Source of the DNA: Lentzea atacamensis
Lineage (GTDB): Bacteria > Actinomycetota > Actinomycetes > Mycobacteriales > Pseudonocardiaceae
Reading direction: 5' to 3'
Assembly: GCF_003269295.1 (NCBI RefSeq)
Contig: NZ_QLTT01000002.1
Location: forward strand, 1,054,001 to 1,118,000
Length of the DNA: 64,000 nt
Position 1 is the stretch's first letter. Each line of letters opens with the position of its first letter. The position numbers and the translations under genes were made by a program. Positions 17,761 to 27,105 of the stretch are shown in pieces. The notes below the pieces were generated by a model. That model searched no databases. It was given only the letters and a program-made list of their open reading frames with translations, and was not told the origin of the DNA.

Positions 17761-18366
17761 CTAGAGGGTCAGCAGGTCGTTCTCGTCGAGCCAGTCGGCC
17801 ACGTCGTCCGGGCTGTGCTTCGTCACGTCGAACTCGAACACCGGCAGGAGCGACTTCGCCGCGAGCACCCGGAGTTGTTGCTGTTCTTCGATGTACGGCT
17901 CCAGCGAGACGTACTGCTTCGGGTTCGCGCTGATCTTGAGCCGTTCCGCTCGTGCTTCTTCGAAGGTGTCCTCAGGACGCGTGCACAGCACGATCGCGAA
18001 GTTGAGCGGCTTCAGCCGTTCCTCCAGCCACGTGAAGTCGAACTCACGCCCCTGCGTCGCCTGGTAGGCCATCGTGGACAGGTGGAACCGGTCGACGATC
18101 CACGAGTAGTAGCGCTGCAGCTCGAACAGCCGCACCCATGTCTCGTAGGTCTCCATCGCCAGGTCTGTCTCCTCTGGCGCGAAGGTCAGCAAACTGCGGC
18201 CCCAGGGTTCGTTGCTGAAGGCGCTCCACTCGGCTGAGATCAACGGTGAGTGGTAGCGGTACTTGCGGTGACCGACGAGGCGGGGGTGTTCGTTGAGCGC
18301 GTAGGCCAGATCCGTCTTGCCGGTCAGTCGCGTGCCTTCGAGGATCACCTTGGGCGTGAGCTTCAT
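17761..18366 (-). CDS. P-loop protein resembling thymidylate/deoxynucleoside kinases
   Basis: A 201-residue protein starting MKLTPKVILEGTRLTGKTDLA, with a Walker A GTRLTGKT. A later SWIVDRFHLSTMAYQ resembles the DR(Y/H) motif of thymidylate kinases and CTRPEDTFEEARAERLK may be the lid. The overall length fits nucleoside monophosphate kinases, but the specificity residues are not recognisable. The true dTMP kinase of this window is at 31750. Its ATG at 18366 lies only 17 bases from the GTG of the divergent MutL-like gene. Function unknown; nucleotide or small-molecule phosphorylation is an inference. Confidence 0.7.
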   Translation of the reverse strand: MKLTPKVILEGTRLTGKTDLAYALNEHPRLVGHRKYRYHSPLISAEWSAFSNEPWGRSLLTFAPEETDLAMETYETWVRLFELQRYYSWIVDRFHLSTMAYQATQGREFDFTWLEERLKPLNFAIVLCTRPEDTFEEARAERLKISANPKQYVSLEPYIEEQQQLRVLAAKSLLPVFEFDVTKHSPDDVADWLDENDLLTL

Positions 18367-18371
18367 GCTGT

Positions 18372-18382
18372 TAGCTTGCCTT
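18372..18382 (+). promoter_or_regulatory. -10 element of a predicted leaderless transcript (MutL-like gene)
   Basis: TAGCTT (18372-18377) ends five bases before the GTG at 18383. The divergent gene starts at 18366, so the whole control region must overlap that gene. Confidence 0.4.
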
Positions 18383-19618
18383 GTGATCCTCTGCCTCGAC
18401 GTCGGTTCGACCTGGACCAAGGCCGCTCTCATCACGCCCGAGGGCGAGCTGGTCCGGACCGGACAGCACCCGACCACTCCTCCCGAGGTGCTGCGCGGCA
18501 TCGACGCACTGCGGGAGAGCGTCGGCGACGGCGAGATCCTGGCGTGCTCGTCGGCGGGCGGAGGGCTGCGGCTGGCGGTCGTCGGCCAGGAACGCGTCGT
18601 CAGCGCCGAGGCCGGCTACCGGGTCGCGCTGTCGGCAGGCGCCAAGATCGTGCACGTCAGCGCCGGTCCGGTGGACGTGCGAGCGCTGCGGGCGTCGGCA
18701 CCTGACCTGGTGCTGCTGGTCGGCGGCACGGACGGCGGCGACCAGTCGGTCCTGCTGCACAACGCCGCGAAGCTCGCCCGCGTCGCCGTGCCGATCGTGC
18801 TGGCGGGCAACGTCGAGGCCCAGCAGGAGGCGTTGCGGCTGCTGGCCGCGAGGACCGTCGTGGCCTGCCCGAACGTGCTGCCGGACGTCGGTCAGCTCGA
18901 CCCCGAACCGGCCCGCAAGGCGATCCGCGCGGCGTTCCTGCAGCACGTGATCGGCGGCAAGGGACTCTCGCGCGGCCCGCGGTTCCGGCAACTCGTGCGC
19001 GCCGTGACGCCGGACGCCGTGCTGGCGGGCGTCTCGCGGTTGGCGGCGCAGGACCGTGAGGGTGCCGTGTTGGTGGTGGACGTCGGCGGCGCGACCACGG
19101 ACGTCTACTCCGCGGTGTCCACAGCGGACAGCGAGGGTCTGGAACGAACTGTCGCGCTGCCACCGGACCGCCGCACGGTCGAGGGCGACCTCGGTATGCG
19201 CTGGTCCGCGCCGGGCGTGGTGGCCGAAGCGCTCGCCGAACGCCTGACCACCGAGGACCTGTCCGAGGAGGCCCGGAAGCGAGCCGAGAACGTCGGCTGG
19301 CTGCCCGACGACCCCGCCGTGGACGTGCGGCTGGCGTCGTTCGCGGCGGTCTTGGCTGTGCGCAGGCACTTGCGGCAGGTCGACGGCCAGCTCGGACCGC
19401 ACGGCGCCGGACTGCTGGTGCTCTCCGGCGGCGTCTTCCGCCACACCCCGGACATCACGCCGGTCATCGAGGCCCTGCGGGGTGACCCGGTGTTGCGCCC
19501 GGTGCTCCGGACCGCCGAGATCACCGTCGACCGCGACTACGTGCTGGCGCCGGTCGGCCTGCTCGCCGAGTCGGGGCGGCTCGAAGCCGCCGACCGACTG
19601 GCGAAGCGACTCGTCTAG
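18383..19618 (+). CDS. MutL/GlmL-type ATPase (glutamate mutase chaperone family, ASKHA fold)
   Basis: A 411-residue protein of the MutL family (PF13941), associated in bacteria with adenosylcobalamin-dependent amino-acid mutases as a reactivase-like ATPase. It begins VILCLDVGSTWTKAALI, the phosphate-1 motif, and has VLVVDVGGATTDVYSA as phosphate-2 and LVLSGGVFRHTPD as the adenosine motif. Not related to mismatch-repair MutL. No mutase subunit is in the window. Start: GTG at 18383 matches the family N-terminus; an ATG at 18365 would add six residues. Its TAG stop shares CTAG with the convergent XRE gene. Confidence 0.85.
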   Translation: MILCLDVGSTWTKAALITPEGELVRTGQHPTTPPEVLRGIDALRESVGDGEILACSSAGGGLRLAVVGQERVVSAEAGYRVALSAGAKIVHVSAGPVDVRALRASAPDLVLLVGGTDGGDQSVLLHNAAKLARVAVPIVLAGNVEAQQEALRLLAARTVVACPNVLPDVGQLDPEPARKAIRAAFLQHVIGGKGLSRGPRFRQLVRAVTPDAVLAGVSRLAAQDREGAVLVVDVGGATTDVYSAVSTADSEGLERTVALPPDRRTVEGDLGMRWSAPGVVAEALAERLTTEDLSEEARKRAENVGWLPDDPAVDVRLASFAAVLAVRRHLRQVDGQLGPHGAGLLVLSGGVFRHTPDITPVIEALRGDPVLRPVLRTAEITVDRDYVLAPVGLLAESGRLEAADRLAKRLV

Positions 19619-19842
19619 GAGGCCTCCTCGGCGACCTCTTCGGGGACGAACTCCAGGAGGTCGCCGGGCTGGCACTCCAGCACCCGGCACATGGCCTCCA
19701 GCGTGCTGAACCGCACGGCCTTCGCCCGCCCGTTCTTCAGCACCGCGACATTCGCAGGCGTCAGCCCGACCCGTTCCGCGAACTCTCCGACGCTCATCTT
19801 GCGCTTGGCGAGCTCGACGTCGATGCGCACGACGATGGGCAT
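19615..19842 (-). CDS. Small XRE-family regulator (YozG type)
   Basis: A 75-residue HTH protein: IDVELAKRKMSVGEFAERVGLTPANVAVLKNGRAKAVRFSTLEAMCRVLECQPGDLLEF, the Cro/C1-type fold of the YozG subgroup. ATG at 19842 overlaps the TGA of the DUF2975 gene by one base, a tight two-gene operon. In Bacillus the equivalents (YozG-YoaS) are also paired. It probably controls its own membrane partner; the partner's signal is unknown. Confidence 0.88.
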   Translation of the reverse strand: MPIVVRIDVELAKRKMSVGEFAERVGLTPANVAVLKNGRAKAVRFSTLEAMCRVLECQPGDLLEFVPEEVAEEAS

Positions 19843-20321
19843 CAGATCACCGCTTCCATGTCGGAACGCAACGTCGTTGCGCGCTGCAGCAGCGCCCGCA
19901 TCACGATCATCACGAGTCCCACCACGGTGACCCCGGTCGTCAGCAGGAACAGCAGCATCGGCAGCCCCGGATCGTCCGCGTTGAAGCCGACCCAGAGGAA
20001 CACGCCCACGAGCACGACCCACCCGGCAGCGATCGCCCACACCATCACGTTGACCCACTTCAGCGCGGCTTCGGTGAAGATCAGATCTTTGCGCACCAGC
20101 GTCAGCAGCTTCCACGTGGCGACCACCACCACCTGCACGCAGACGACCCAGAACACCGTGATGATCGTCGCGGGCCACCTCAGGTGGGCGTCGTTCGGGT
20201 TCTGCTGCGCCATGTGGGCCCACTGCCCAGGCAGTGACATCGTCTCGAACACGACCAGGATCCCGAACAGGACCACCAGGAAGACCCGCAGGGCGGTCAC
20301 CGCCCAACGCTCAGCAATCAT
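19842..20321 (-). CDS. DUF2975 membrane protein
   Basis: A 159-residue protein with four hydrophobic segments (VFLVVLFGILVVF, ATIITVFWVVCVQVVVVA, VMVWAIAAGWVVLVGVFLW, MLLFLLTTGVTVVGLVMIVM), and LVRKDLIFTEAALKWV between helices 2 and 3, the recognisable DUF2975 segment. ATG at 20321. It is divergent from a TetR gene, and the 77-base gap has three repeated half-sites. Function unknown, perhaps a sensor for the coupled XRE protein. Confidence 0.85.
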   Translation of the reverse strand: MIAERWAVTALRVFLVVLFGILVVFETMSLPGQWAHMAQQNPNDAHLRWPATIITVFWVVCVQVVVVATWKLLTLVRKDLIFTEAALKWVNVMVWAIAAGWVVLVGVFLWVGFNADDPGLPMLLFLLTTGVTVVGLVMIVMRALLQRATTLRSDMEAVI

Positions 20322-20330
20322 GCGCCGAGT

Positions 20331-20363
20331 ATCGGTAGCAATCTATCGAAAGTCAATCGGTAG
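20331..20363. promoter_or_regulatory. Cluster of three ATCGGTAG-like half-sites
   Basis: ATCGGTAG at 20331-20338 and 20356-20363 (25 bases apart), and an inverted relative CTATCGAA at 20344-20351. The cluster covers the control region between divergent DUF2975 and TetR genes and could be an operator for either regulator. Confidence 0.45.
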
Positions 20364-20385
20364 TGATCGTGTCGCAACAGCTCTC

Positions 20386-20398
20386 TACAGTGATCGCC
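20386..20398 (+). promoter_or_regulatory. -10 element of a predicted leaderless transcript (TetR gene)
   Basis: TACAGT (20386-20391) ends seven bases before the GTG at 20399, and there is no ribosome site. Confidence 0.45.
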
Positions 20399-20977
20399 GT
20401 GGGACTGCGTGAGCGCAAGAAGACCGAGACCCGAGCGGCGCTGGCAGCCGCCGCCCTGAGGCTGGCGCTGGAGAAGGGCGCCGACAACGTGCGGGTCGAC
20501 GAGATCGCCGAGGCGGCGAACGTCTCGCCGCGCACCTACAACAACTACTTCGCGAGCCGCGACCAGGCGATCGTCGCGGGCATCACGGCCACGCGCGCCC
20601 TCGCCGTGGCCTCCGTCCTGAGCGCACGCCCCACCGACGAGCCATTGGTCGAGTCGATCATCGCCGCGTTCGCCGAGCAGTACCGCGAACCGCCGTCCGA
20701 GGCGCTCGCCCTGATCACCTCGACGCCGTCGTTGCGCGAGGCCTACCTGGACTCGACGTCGTCCATGGAACCGCCGATCGCCTCCGTGATCTCGGAACGC
20801 ACGGGCAAGGACCCGCTCGGTGCCGCCGTGCTGGCAGCCGCGGTGGCCGCGGCCGCTCGGGTCGCTGTGCGGCGGTGGGTGGATCTGCGGCCGTCCGGCC
20901 TGGTCGTGGTGCCGGCGGCGTCCGTCGAGGACCACCTGCGCGAGGCGATCGGCAACCTCGCGCCGGCGCTCAGGTGA
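20399..20977 (+). CDS. TetR family transcriptional regulator
   Basis: A 192-residue regulator. RKKTETRAALAAAALRLALEKGADNVRVDEIAEAANVSPRTYNNYFASRDQAIVAG is the N-terminal TetR helix-turn-helix (residues about 6-60); the rest is the all-helical ligand domain, with no ligand residues I can name. The GTG at 20399 is taken because the conserved LRERKKTETR starts there. It is convergent with, and overlaps by 8 bases, a GNAT gene. The likely targets are itself and the divergent DUF2975/XRE pair. Confidence 0.9.
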   Translation: MGLRERKKTETRAALAAAALRLALEKGADNVRVDEIAEAANVSPRTYNNYFASRDQAIVAGITATRALAVASVLSARPTDEPLVESIIAAFAEQYREPPSEALALITSTPSLREAYLDSTSSMEPPIASVISERTGKDPLGAAVLAAAVAAAARVAVRRWVDLRPSGLVVVPAASVEDHLREAIGNLAPALR

Positions 20978-21494
20978 GCTCGTCCCTGAGAACGCACATC
21001 AGCAGCGAGTCGTGCCACTTGCCGTCGCGGAAGAACGACTGCCGCAGCCGCCCGTCGACCTGGAACCCGACCTTCTCGTAGGACCGGATGGCGCGGGTGT
21101 TCTCCTCCACGACGCCGAGTTCGATCGAGTGCAGCCGCATGGTGTCGAACCCGTACCTGCAGACGGTCCGCAGGGCGTCCGTGCCGTAGCCGCCGCCCCA
21201 GTACTCCTGTTCGCCGATGTAGATGTCGACCTCGGCCCGCGCGTTGACCGGGTCGGCGTCCCGCAACGTGACGACACCGATGAGCTTGCGCTCTTCCAGC
21301 GTCTCGATGCAGAAGGTGACCTTCTCGTGCGAGTTCTCCCTGCGGTCGGCGAGCCTTTTGCGCAAGGAGGCCAGCGACTCGTGGAAGTAGGCCTGCAGCC
21401 ACCGCATGACCTCTTCGTCGTTGTGCCAGCGGTAGAACGCGTCGGCGTCCTCGGGCTCGACGGGCCGCAGTCGGACGAGATCACCGGTCAACAT
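20970..21494 (-). CDS. GNAT family N-acetyltransferase (RimJ/RimL-like)
   Basis: A 174-residue acetyltransferase. LVRLRPVEPEDADAFYRWHNDEEVMRWL is the RimJ/RimL-like N-terminus, EYWGGGYGTDALR is the acetyl-CoA pyrophosphate loop (motif A), and LGVVEENTRAIRSYEKVGF is motif B. The substrate may be a ribosomal protein N-terminus, an aminoglycoside or another amine; not resolved. ATG at 21494. It ends within the end of the TetR gene on the other strand. Confidence 0.9.
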   Translation of the reverse strand: MLTGDLVRLRPVEPEDADAFYRWHNDEEVMRWLQAYFHESLASLRKRLADRRENSHEKVTFCIETLEERKLIGVVTLRDADPVNARAEVDIYIGEQEYWGGGYGTDALRTVCRYGFDTMRLHSIELGVVEENTRAIRSYEKVGFQVDGRLRQSFFRDGKWHDSLLMCVLRDELT

Positions 21495-21504
21495 GAACCG
21501 CAGA

Positions 21505-23943
21505 CTAGGAGCCTCCGAGTGCATCCCGCGACCGGGTTTCAGGCTTTCGCGCGAACGGCAGCGGCGGCGACTCCGGTGCGTCCACGTCCAGCAACCCCGC
21601 CGCGATCGCCACCGCCCGGTCCCACTCCGGATCCGACGTGTAGTCCGAGTGCGCCGACACCCCTGACCGCCACCGCCGTCCGGGGAACGGCCCCCGCTGC
21701 GGGTCCGGCAGCCAGTGATCGCCACCCAGCACCAGGGCTCCGGTGGGCCCGCGCAACGCCGGCGCCAGCGCGCCCTCCGACCCGTCCTCCCGGTAGCCGA
21801 CGCCGAGCAGCATTCCGTCGAACACCTGCCGCCGCCACGTCATCACCGCGCCGCCCAACGGGTCCGTGCCCCGGCACAACGCCCGCCAGCGCCCGTCCAG
21901 CCCGCCGGCCAGCCGGGCCAGCGACGCGTGCGGCACCACCGCCGGGAACGCCCGCGGGTAGGCCCACTGCAGCTGCGACCCCGCCGTCACCAGACCGATC
22001 CGCTCACGGTCGTGCGCGGGCAGTTCCTCCAGCAGCCGAGCCGCCGCGACGGCGACGAGCAGCGAGCCCTGTGAATGTCCACAGAGGACCACGCGGGTGC
22101 CGGGATCACGGAGGTGGTCCTGCACGCGGGAAACCAGCTCCGGCACGACCTTCAGGGCGTAGCAGGGCGGCACGATCGGGTGCGCCTCGCGCGGCCAGAA
22201 CTGCGCGATGTCCGCGATGATCCCCAGCCGCCGCCCGGACTCCGGCTGCCGCGCCGCCAGGTACACCGCCCGCAACAGCGACACGGCCAGCAAACCGAGC
22301 ACGAACACGCCGAACGCCGAGAACGGCTCGGTCCAGGACGGGCGCGACACGTTCTGCACGCGCAGCAACGTCGCCAGCACGGCGCCGACGACCAGCACCG
22401 ACGCGATGATCATGATCATGTGGTGCCCGTGGTTGCGTTCCCAGCGCGCCCACCACCACGCGCGGGTGGCGGCGCGAAGATCACGCATCCGCCCGGAGTG
22501 CAGCAGGGAAGCCTCCCGCGCCCACTCCTTGCCCTTGCGGAACGCCCGCCACCGCACCGCGCCGGTGAACGACGCCACCGCGAACGTGCTGAGCAGCGCC
22601 AACGCCCCGGCCACACCCCACAGCAGGGTGATGTAGGCGTATCCCTCCGGGAGCTTCAGCTGTTCGCCCAGCGCCTTGCGCACCGGCAGCGCGACCCCGG
22701 CACCGAACCCACCACCGAGCAGTCCGGCGATCGCGAGCACCGGCGCCGCGAACCAGCCACCCGCCCACGGCCGCAGCTCGCGCGGCAACGAGGTCCACGT
22801 CCTGCGCGCCAGCAGCGCGGCGGGCACCAGCAACAGGCCGAACAACACCACCACGAACGCCATCAGCAACGCGATGACCTGCACTGTCACATCGGCGCCC
22901 GGCACCCGCGCCGGCAGCTGCTCCTGCAGGCCCAGCGTCGTCAGCACCAGCACCGCCGACAGGGCCAGGAACACCCGGCGAGGCCGTCGGGACAGAGCCG
23001 CCCGCAGCCAGCGCCCACCGCGGTGGGGAGCACCGCCGGTCGGGTCGTCGAGCAGGAACACCCCGAGCACCGACAGCCCGATGAAGACCAGCGAGACGAT
23101 CCACGCCACCGTGATCGCCACACCCATCGAGCCGGTGGCCGTGAGCTGCTTCAACGGCCCGCCGAGCGCGATCAGCGACGCCACCGCGAGCGACGCCACG
23201 ACGTGCAGCGACCGCAACGCCGGGGTGTCCGGATCGGTGGCGACGTGCGCGCCGGGCAGACCGGACGCCGGCTGCCGCTCCTCGTCCTCCGCCTCGGCGA
23301 TCTCCTTGCGTTCGATGCGCCAGTCGACGTGCGAGATGCGCCGCATCACCGAAATCAGCACGACGATCGGCAGAAGTCCCAGGAAGGTGCGGAACCAGGG
23401 GAACAGTCGCACATCGGTCGGAATGCTGGTCAGACACTCGGCACCGGGGCGGAGACACTGGGCGGCGAGCAGGTCGAGGCTGACCACGGAGACCTGTGCG
23501 ACCAGCAGTGCTGTCAGGAGCAGCGCGAACACCCGCAGCAGCGACCGCAGACCGAGTCCGAGCAGGTGAGCGGGCAGGTTCCGCTCGGGAACGGGAGGCA
23601 GCATCCAGTGCGCGACGTTCGCGATGCTGAACGGGAAGAGCAGCGCCCACGTGGCCTTGGCCACACCTCCGGACGTCATGCCGCCCCAGAGATACCCCTC
23701 GACGACCCTGGTCACGGGCCGTCCCTCGGTCTGCAACACCGGACCGGGCGCGGGCCTGCGGAGTCTGTCGGCGGGGCGCACGATGCGCCCGACCCCGTCC
23801 CCCGCAACGTCCACGGCCGCAACGGCGTCGACCAGCGTCTGCGGCGTTGTGCCCTGCACGCCGTGGACCCGCAGCTCGACGACACGTGTGTCCGGGCCCG
23901 CGATCAACACCCGATGACCTCCCTCACCCGAAGTAGGGGTCAT
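21505..23943 (-). CDS. Large membrane protein with split alpha/beta-hydrolase (lipase-like) domain
   Basis: An 812-residue protein. Residues about 20-35 (VVELRVHGVQGTTPQTLVD) look like the first strand and oxyanion segment of a lipase. Some ten hydrophobic helices follow (about 95-600), and then TRVVLCGHSQGSLLVAVAAARLL gives a nucleophile elbow with Ser near 624. A late VLGGDHWLPDP or SAHSDYTSD may supply the His. So the hydrolase fold seems to be interrupted by a long membrane insert. The ATG at 23943 is 66 bases from the divergent ahcY. Function unknown; membrane lipid or peptidoglycan-linked ester hydrolysis is a guess. Confidence 0.75.
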   Translation of the reverse strand: MTPTSGEGGHRVLIAGPDTRVVELRVHGVQGTTPQTLVDAVAAVDVAGDGVGRIVRPADRLRRPAPGPVLQTEGRPVTRVVEGYLWGGMTSGGVAKATWALLFPFSIANVAHWMLPPVPERNLPAHLLGLGLRSLLRVFALLLTALLVAQVSVVSLDLLAAQCLRPGAECLTSIPTDVRLFPWFRTFLGLLPIVVLISVMRRISHVDWRIERKEIAEAEDEERQPASGLPGAHVATDPDTPALRSLHVVASLAVASLIALGGPLKQLTATGSMGVAITVAWIVSLVFIGLSVLGVFLLDDPTGGAPHRGGRWLRAALSRRPRRVFLALSAVLVLTTLGLQEQLPARVPGADVTVQVIALLMAFVVVLFGLLLVPAALLARRTWTSLPRELRPWAGGWFAAPVLAIAGLLGGGFGAGVALPVRKALGEQLKLPEGYAYITLLWGVAGALALLSTFAVASFTGAVRWRAFRKGKEWAREASLLHSGRMRDLRAATRAWWWARWERNHGHHMIMIIASVLVVGAVLATLLRVQNVSRPSWTEPFSAFGVFVLGLLAVSLLRAVYLAARQPESGRRLGIIADIAQFWPREAHPIVPPCYALKVVPELVSRVQDHLRDPGTRVVLCGHSQGSLLVAVAAARLLEELPAHDRERIGLVTAGSQLQWAYPRAFPAVVPHASLARLAGGLDGRWRALCRGTDPLGGAVMTWRRQVFDGMLLGVGYREDGSEGALAPALRGPTGALVLGGDHWLPDPQRGPFPGRRWRSGVSAHSDYTSDPEWDRAVAIAAGLLDVDAPESPPLPFARKPETRSRDALGGS

Positions 23944-24009
23944 AGTGGTGCATCAGCGGGCGGTATGGTCGGACGACACCCTCTCTGAAGTGCCTTGGAG
24001 GACTTCGCA

Positions 24010-25473
<1,464 letters not shown>

Positions 25474-25556
25474 GCCTGCAAGTCGTCGGGGGCGTCCTGG
25501 CTGCGCACCACGCGGCCGGGGCACCCTCTTCGCACCTGAGGAGTAGAGCGAACGCC

Positions 25557-25853
25557 GTGACAGCAACACCGTCGGATTGCTGCCCGGAAGTCGGCGCCAT
25601 CGTGCAGCGCACGGTCGCCAACGGGGAGATGCGTGCTCTGGTCGTGGTGCACGACGACGAGGGGGACTGGCTCATCGGGGACGGCGTGAACGACCCGAAC
25701 GTGGACGACGCCTGTGGACTCTTCCACCTCGGCCACGTCATCGAGATGGACCCGAGCCTGATGCAGGTGCTCGACATGCCCGCCGCACACATCGCCACTC
25801 GGGAAAGTGCGGCGTCCGCGTGGGAGATCGCCGCTTTGCAGTACGAGGACTAG
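25557..25853 (+). CDS. Hypothetical protein resembling DUF2185/Imm33-like proteins
   Basis: A 98-residue acidic protein: an N-terminal CCPEVGAIVQRTVANGEMRALVVVHDDEGDWLIGDGVNDPNV segment, and FHLGHVIEMDPSLMQVLDMP. The DWLIGDGVNDPN region resembles DUF2185 (Imm33) proteins, seen beside polymorphic toxins, but I cannot be sure. GTG start at 25557 with GAGGAG 13 bases away, longer than usual. No toxin gene lies next to it. The gene is followed at once by a terminator-like hairpin. Confidence 0.55.
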   Translation: MTATPSDCCPEVGAIVQRTVANGEMRALVVVHDDEGDWLIGDGVNDPNVDDACGLFHLGHVIEMDPSLMQVLDMPAAHIATRESAASAWEIAALQYED

Positions 25854-25859
25854 TTGACA

Positions 25860-25890
25860 GGGGCCTCCCGTGCGCTGTGCGGGAGGCCCC
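25860..25890 (+). terminator. Stem-loop terminator whose 3' arm carries the next gene's ribosome site
   Basis: GGGGCCTCCCG and CGGGAGGCCCC form an 11-bp perfect stem with a 9-base loop, followed by TGTTT. GGGAGG in the 3' arm is about ten bases before the ATG at 25897, so the hairpin can also hide that ribosome site. Confidence 0.8.
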
Positions 25891-25896
25891 TGTTTC

Positions 25897-26373
25897 ATGT
25901 CCGTCGTGGGATTCTTCGGCACTTACGCCTACGAGCACGGCCAGTGGAAGACGTTGTCCGAGGGCGAGCTGCCGCCGCTGGACGAGCCGTCGCTGTGGAT
26001 CGACATCCACGACAGCGACATCACCTCGGTCGTCTACGCGCCCGCCGGACCAGGCAGTGGCGTCGCCTACCTCGGCCTGACACCGCGCACCTACTTCGAA
26101 AACCCCAACGCCTCCGACCCGACCGACGTCCTGCGCGAGGCAGCGGGCCTGGCCGCGTGGTGGGCCCTCCACAACTCGGGTGATGCCACCGCCAAGCAGG
26201 CAGAGCTTCTCGGCTACCTGGCCGCGGACGAAAATCCGGACGACGTCGAGTGGGACGAAGGGGAAGATGTCGACGCCATCGACGACGCCGAGGTGTTCGT
26301 CGAGGTCAAGACGGCGAGGTTCCTTGCCGCGCTCGGACTGCCGGTGCCCTACGACCTGAAGAGCGCAGGATGA
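25897..26373 (+). CDS. Hypothetical acidic protein, 158 aa
   Basis: A 158-residue cytoplasmic protein: SVVGFFGTYAYEHGQWKTLSEGELPPLDEPSLWIDIHDSDITSVVY; a middle LREAAGLAAWWAL; and an acidic stretch ENPDDVEWDEGEDVDAIDDAEVFVEVKTARFLAALGLPVPYDL. No signal peptide or membrane segment. I do not recognise a family. Start ATG 25897 lies right after the hairpin. The stop overlaps the next gene's ATG (ATGA), so the two are coupled. Confidence 0.7.
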   Translation: MSVVGFFGTYAYEHGQWKTLSEGELPPLDEPSLWIDIHDSDITSVVYAPAGPGSGVAYLGLTPRTYFENPNASDPTDVLREAAGLAAWWALHNSGDATAKQAELLGYLAADENPDDVEWDEGEDVDAIDDAEVFVEVKTARFLAALGLPVPYDLKSAG

Positions 26374-26942
26374 ACGAGTTCTGCTGGATGGACCTGAAAA
26401 CCCACGACCCGGCCGGCACCGCCGCCTTCTTCTCGCAGTCCCTGGGCTGGCACTTCGCGGTGGACGAGGACGACTGGCGCAAGGCCACCAAGATCTCCGT
26501 CGACGGCCACCTGATCGGCGGCGTGAGCGACCTGGCGAACCCGATCTACCCACCGGGCACACCCGCCCACATCGCCTTCTACCTGTCAGTCGACGACGTC
26601 GATCGCTGTGCCGAAGCGGCGGTGGCGAACGGCGCTCGCCTCGTCGTGCCGCCTTTCGAGGCGGGCGATCAGGGCCGCATGGCGACGTTGGTCGACCCGT
26701 TCGGTGCCGCTGTCTCGCTGTGGCAGGCACGCACCTTCACCGGGTGGAAGGTTCCTCCCGGCCGCATGGTCCTGGCCTGTGACCAGCCCGACGAGGCCCG
26801 GCGCTTCTACCAGGAGATCGCCGGCGGCCCACTGATCCACGCAGACTTCATCACCGCGCTCGAACCCACTGCCGCTCCTCGGTGGGAACTCGTGGTCAAC
26901 GTCGGCGCGGGCCCTACTGTTGTGCGGTTGCCGCAGAGCTGA
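26370..26942 (+). CDS. VOC family (glyoxalase/bleomycin-resistance-like) protein, two-domain
   Basis: A 190-residue protein with two vicinal oxygen chelate repeats. The first: FCWMDLKTHDPAGTAAFFSQSLGWHF ... RMATLVDPFGAAVSLWQ; the second starts PGRMVLACDQPDEARRFYQEIAG. Such proteins bind a metal and act as antibiotic-binding resistance proteins, glyoxalases or dioxygenases; key metal ligands cannot be assigned with certainty. It is translationally coupled to the upstream gene (ATGA). It overlaps the end of the convergent DUF397 gene by 29 bases. Confidence 0.85.
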   Translation: MNEFCWMDLKTHDPAGTAAFFSQSLGWHFAVDEDDWRKATKISVDGHLIGGVSDLANPIYPPGTPAHIAFYLSVDDVDRCAEAAVANGARLVVPPFEAGDQGRMATLVDPFGAAVSLWQARTFTGWKVPPGRMVLACDQPDEARRFYQEIAGGPLIHADFITALEPTAAPRWELVVNVGAGPTVVRLPQS

Positions 26943-27105
26943 CGAACGCCTGCCAGGCATCAGCACTGAACCCCAGCTCGGGGCCTGCGGTGTTCTTGGA
27001 GTCTCGTACGCGCACGACCCGGGCGAACGCCACCTCGACGCAGTTGCTGTCGACTGCGTCGCCGCCGCTGTAGCTGCTCTTACGCCAGGTGCAGTCTCCG
27101 GTCAT
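26914..27105 (-). CDS. DUF397 domain protein
   Basis: A 63-residue protein: TWRKSSYSGGDAVDSNCVEVAF ... VVRVRDSKNTAGPELGFSADAWQAFVSS, the clear DUF397 pattern. These small proteins usually sit beside an XRE-DUF5753 regulator, as here; related pairs (WhiJ, BldB and AbaA type) affect antibiotic production and development in Streptomyces. ATG 27105 lies inside the end of the XRE gene with a 26-base overlap. Confidence 0.92.
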   Translation of the reverse strand: MTGDCTWRKSSYSGGDAVDSNCVEVAFARVVRVRDSKNTAGPELGFSADAWQAFVSSAATAQQ

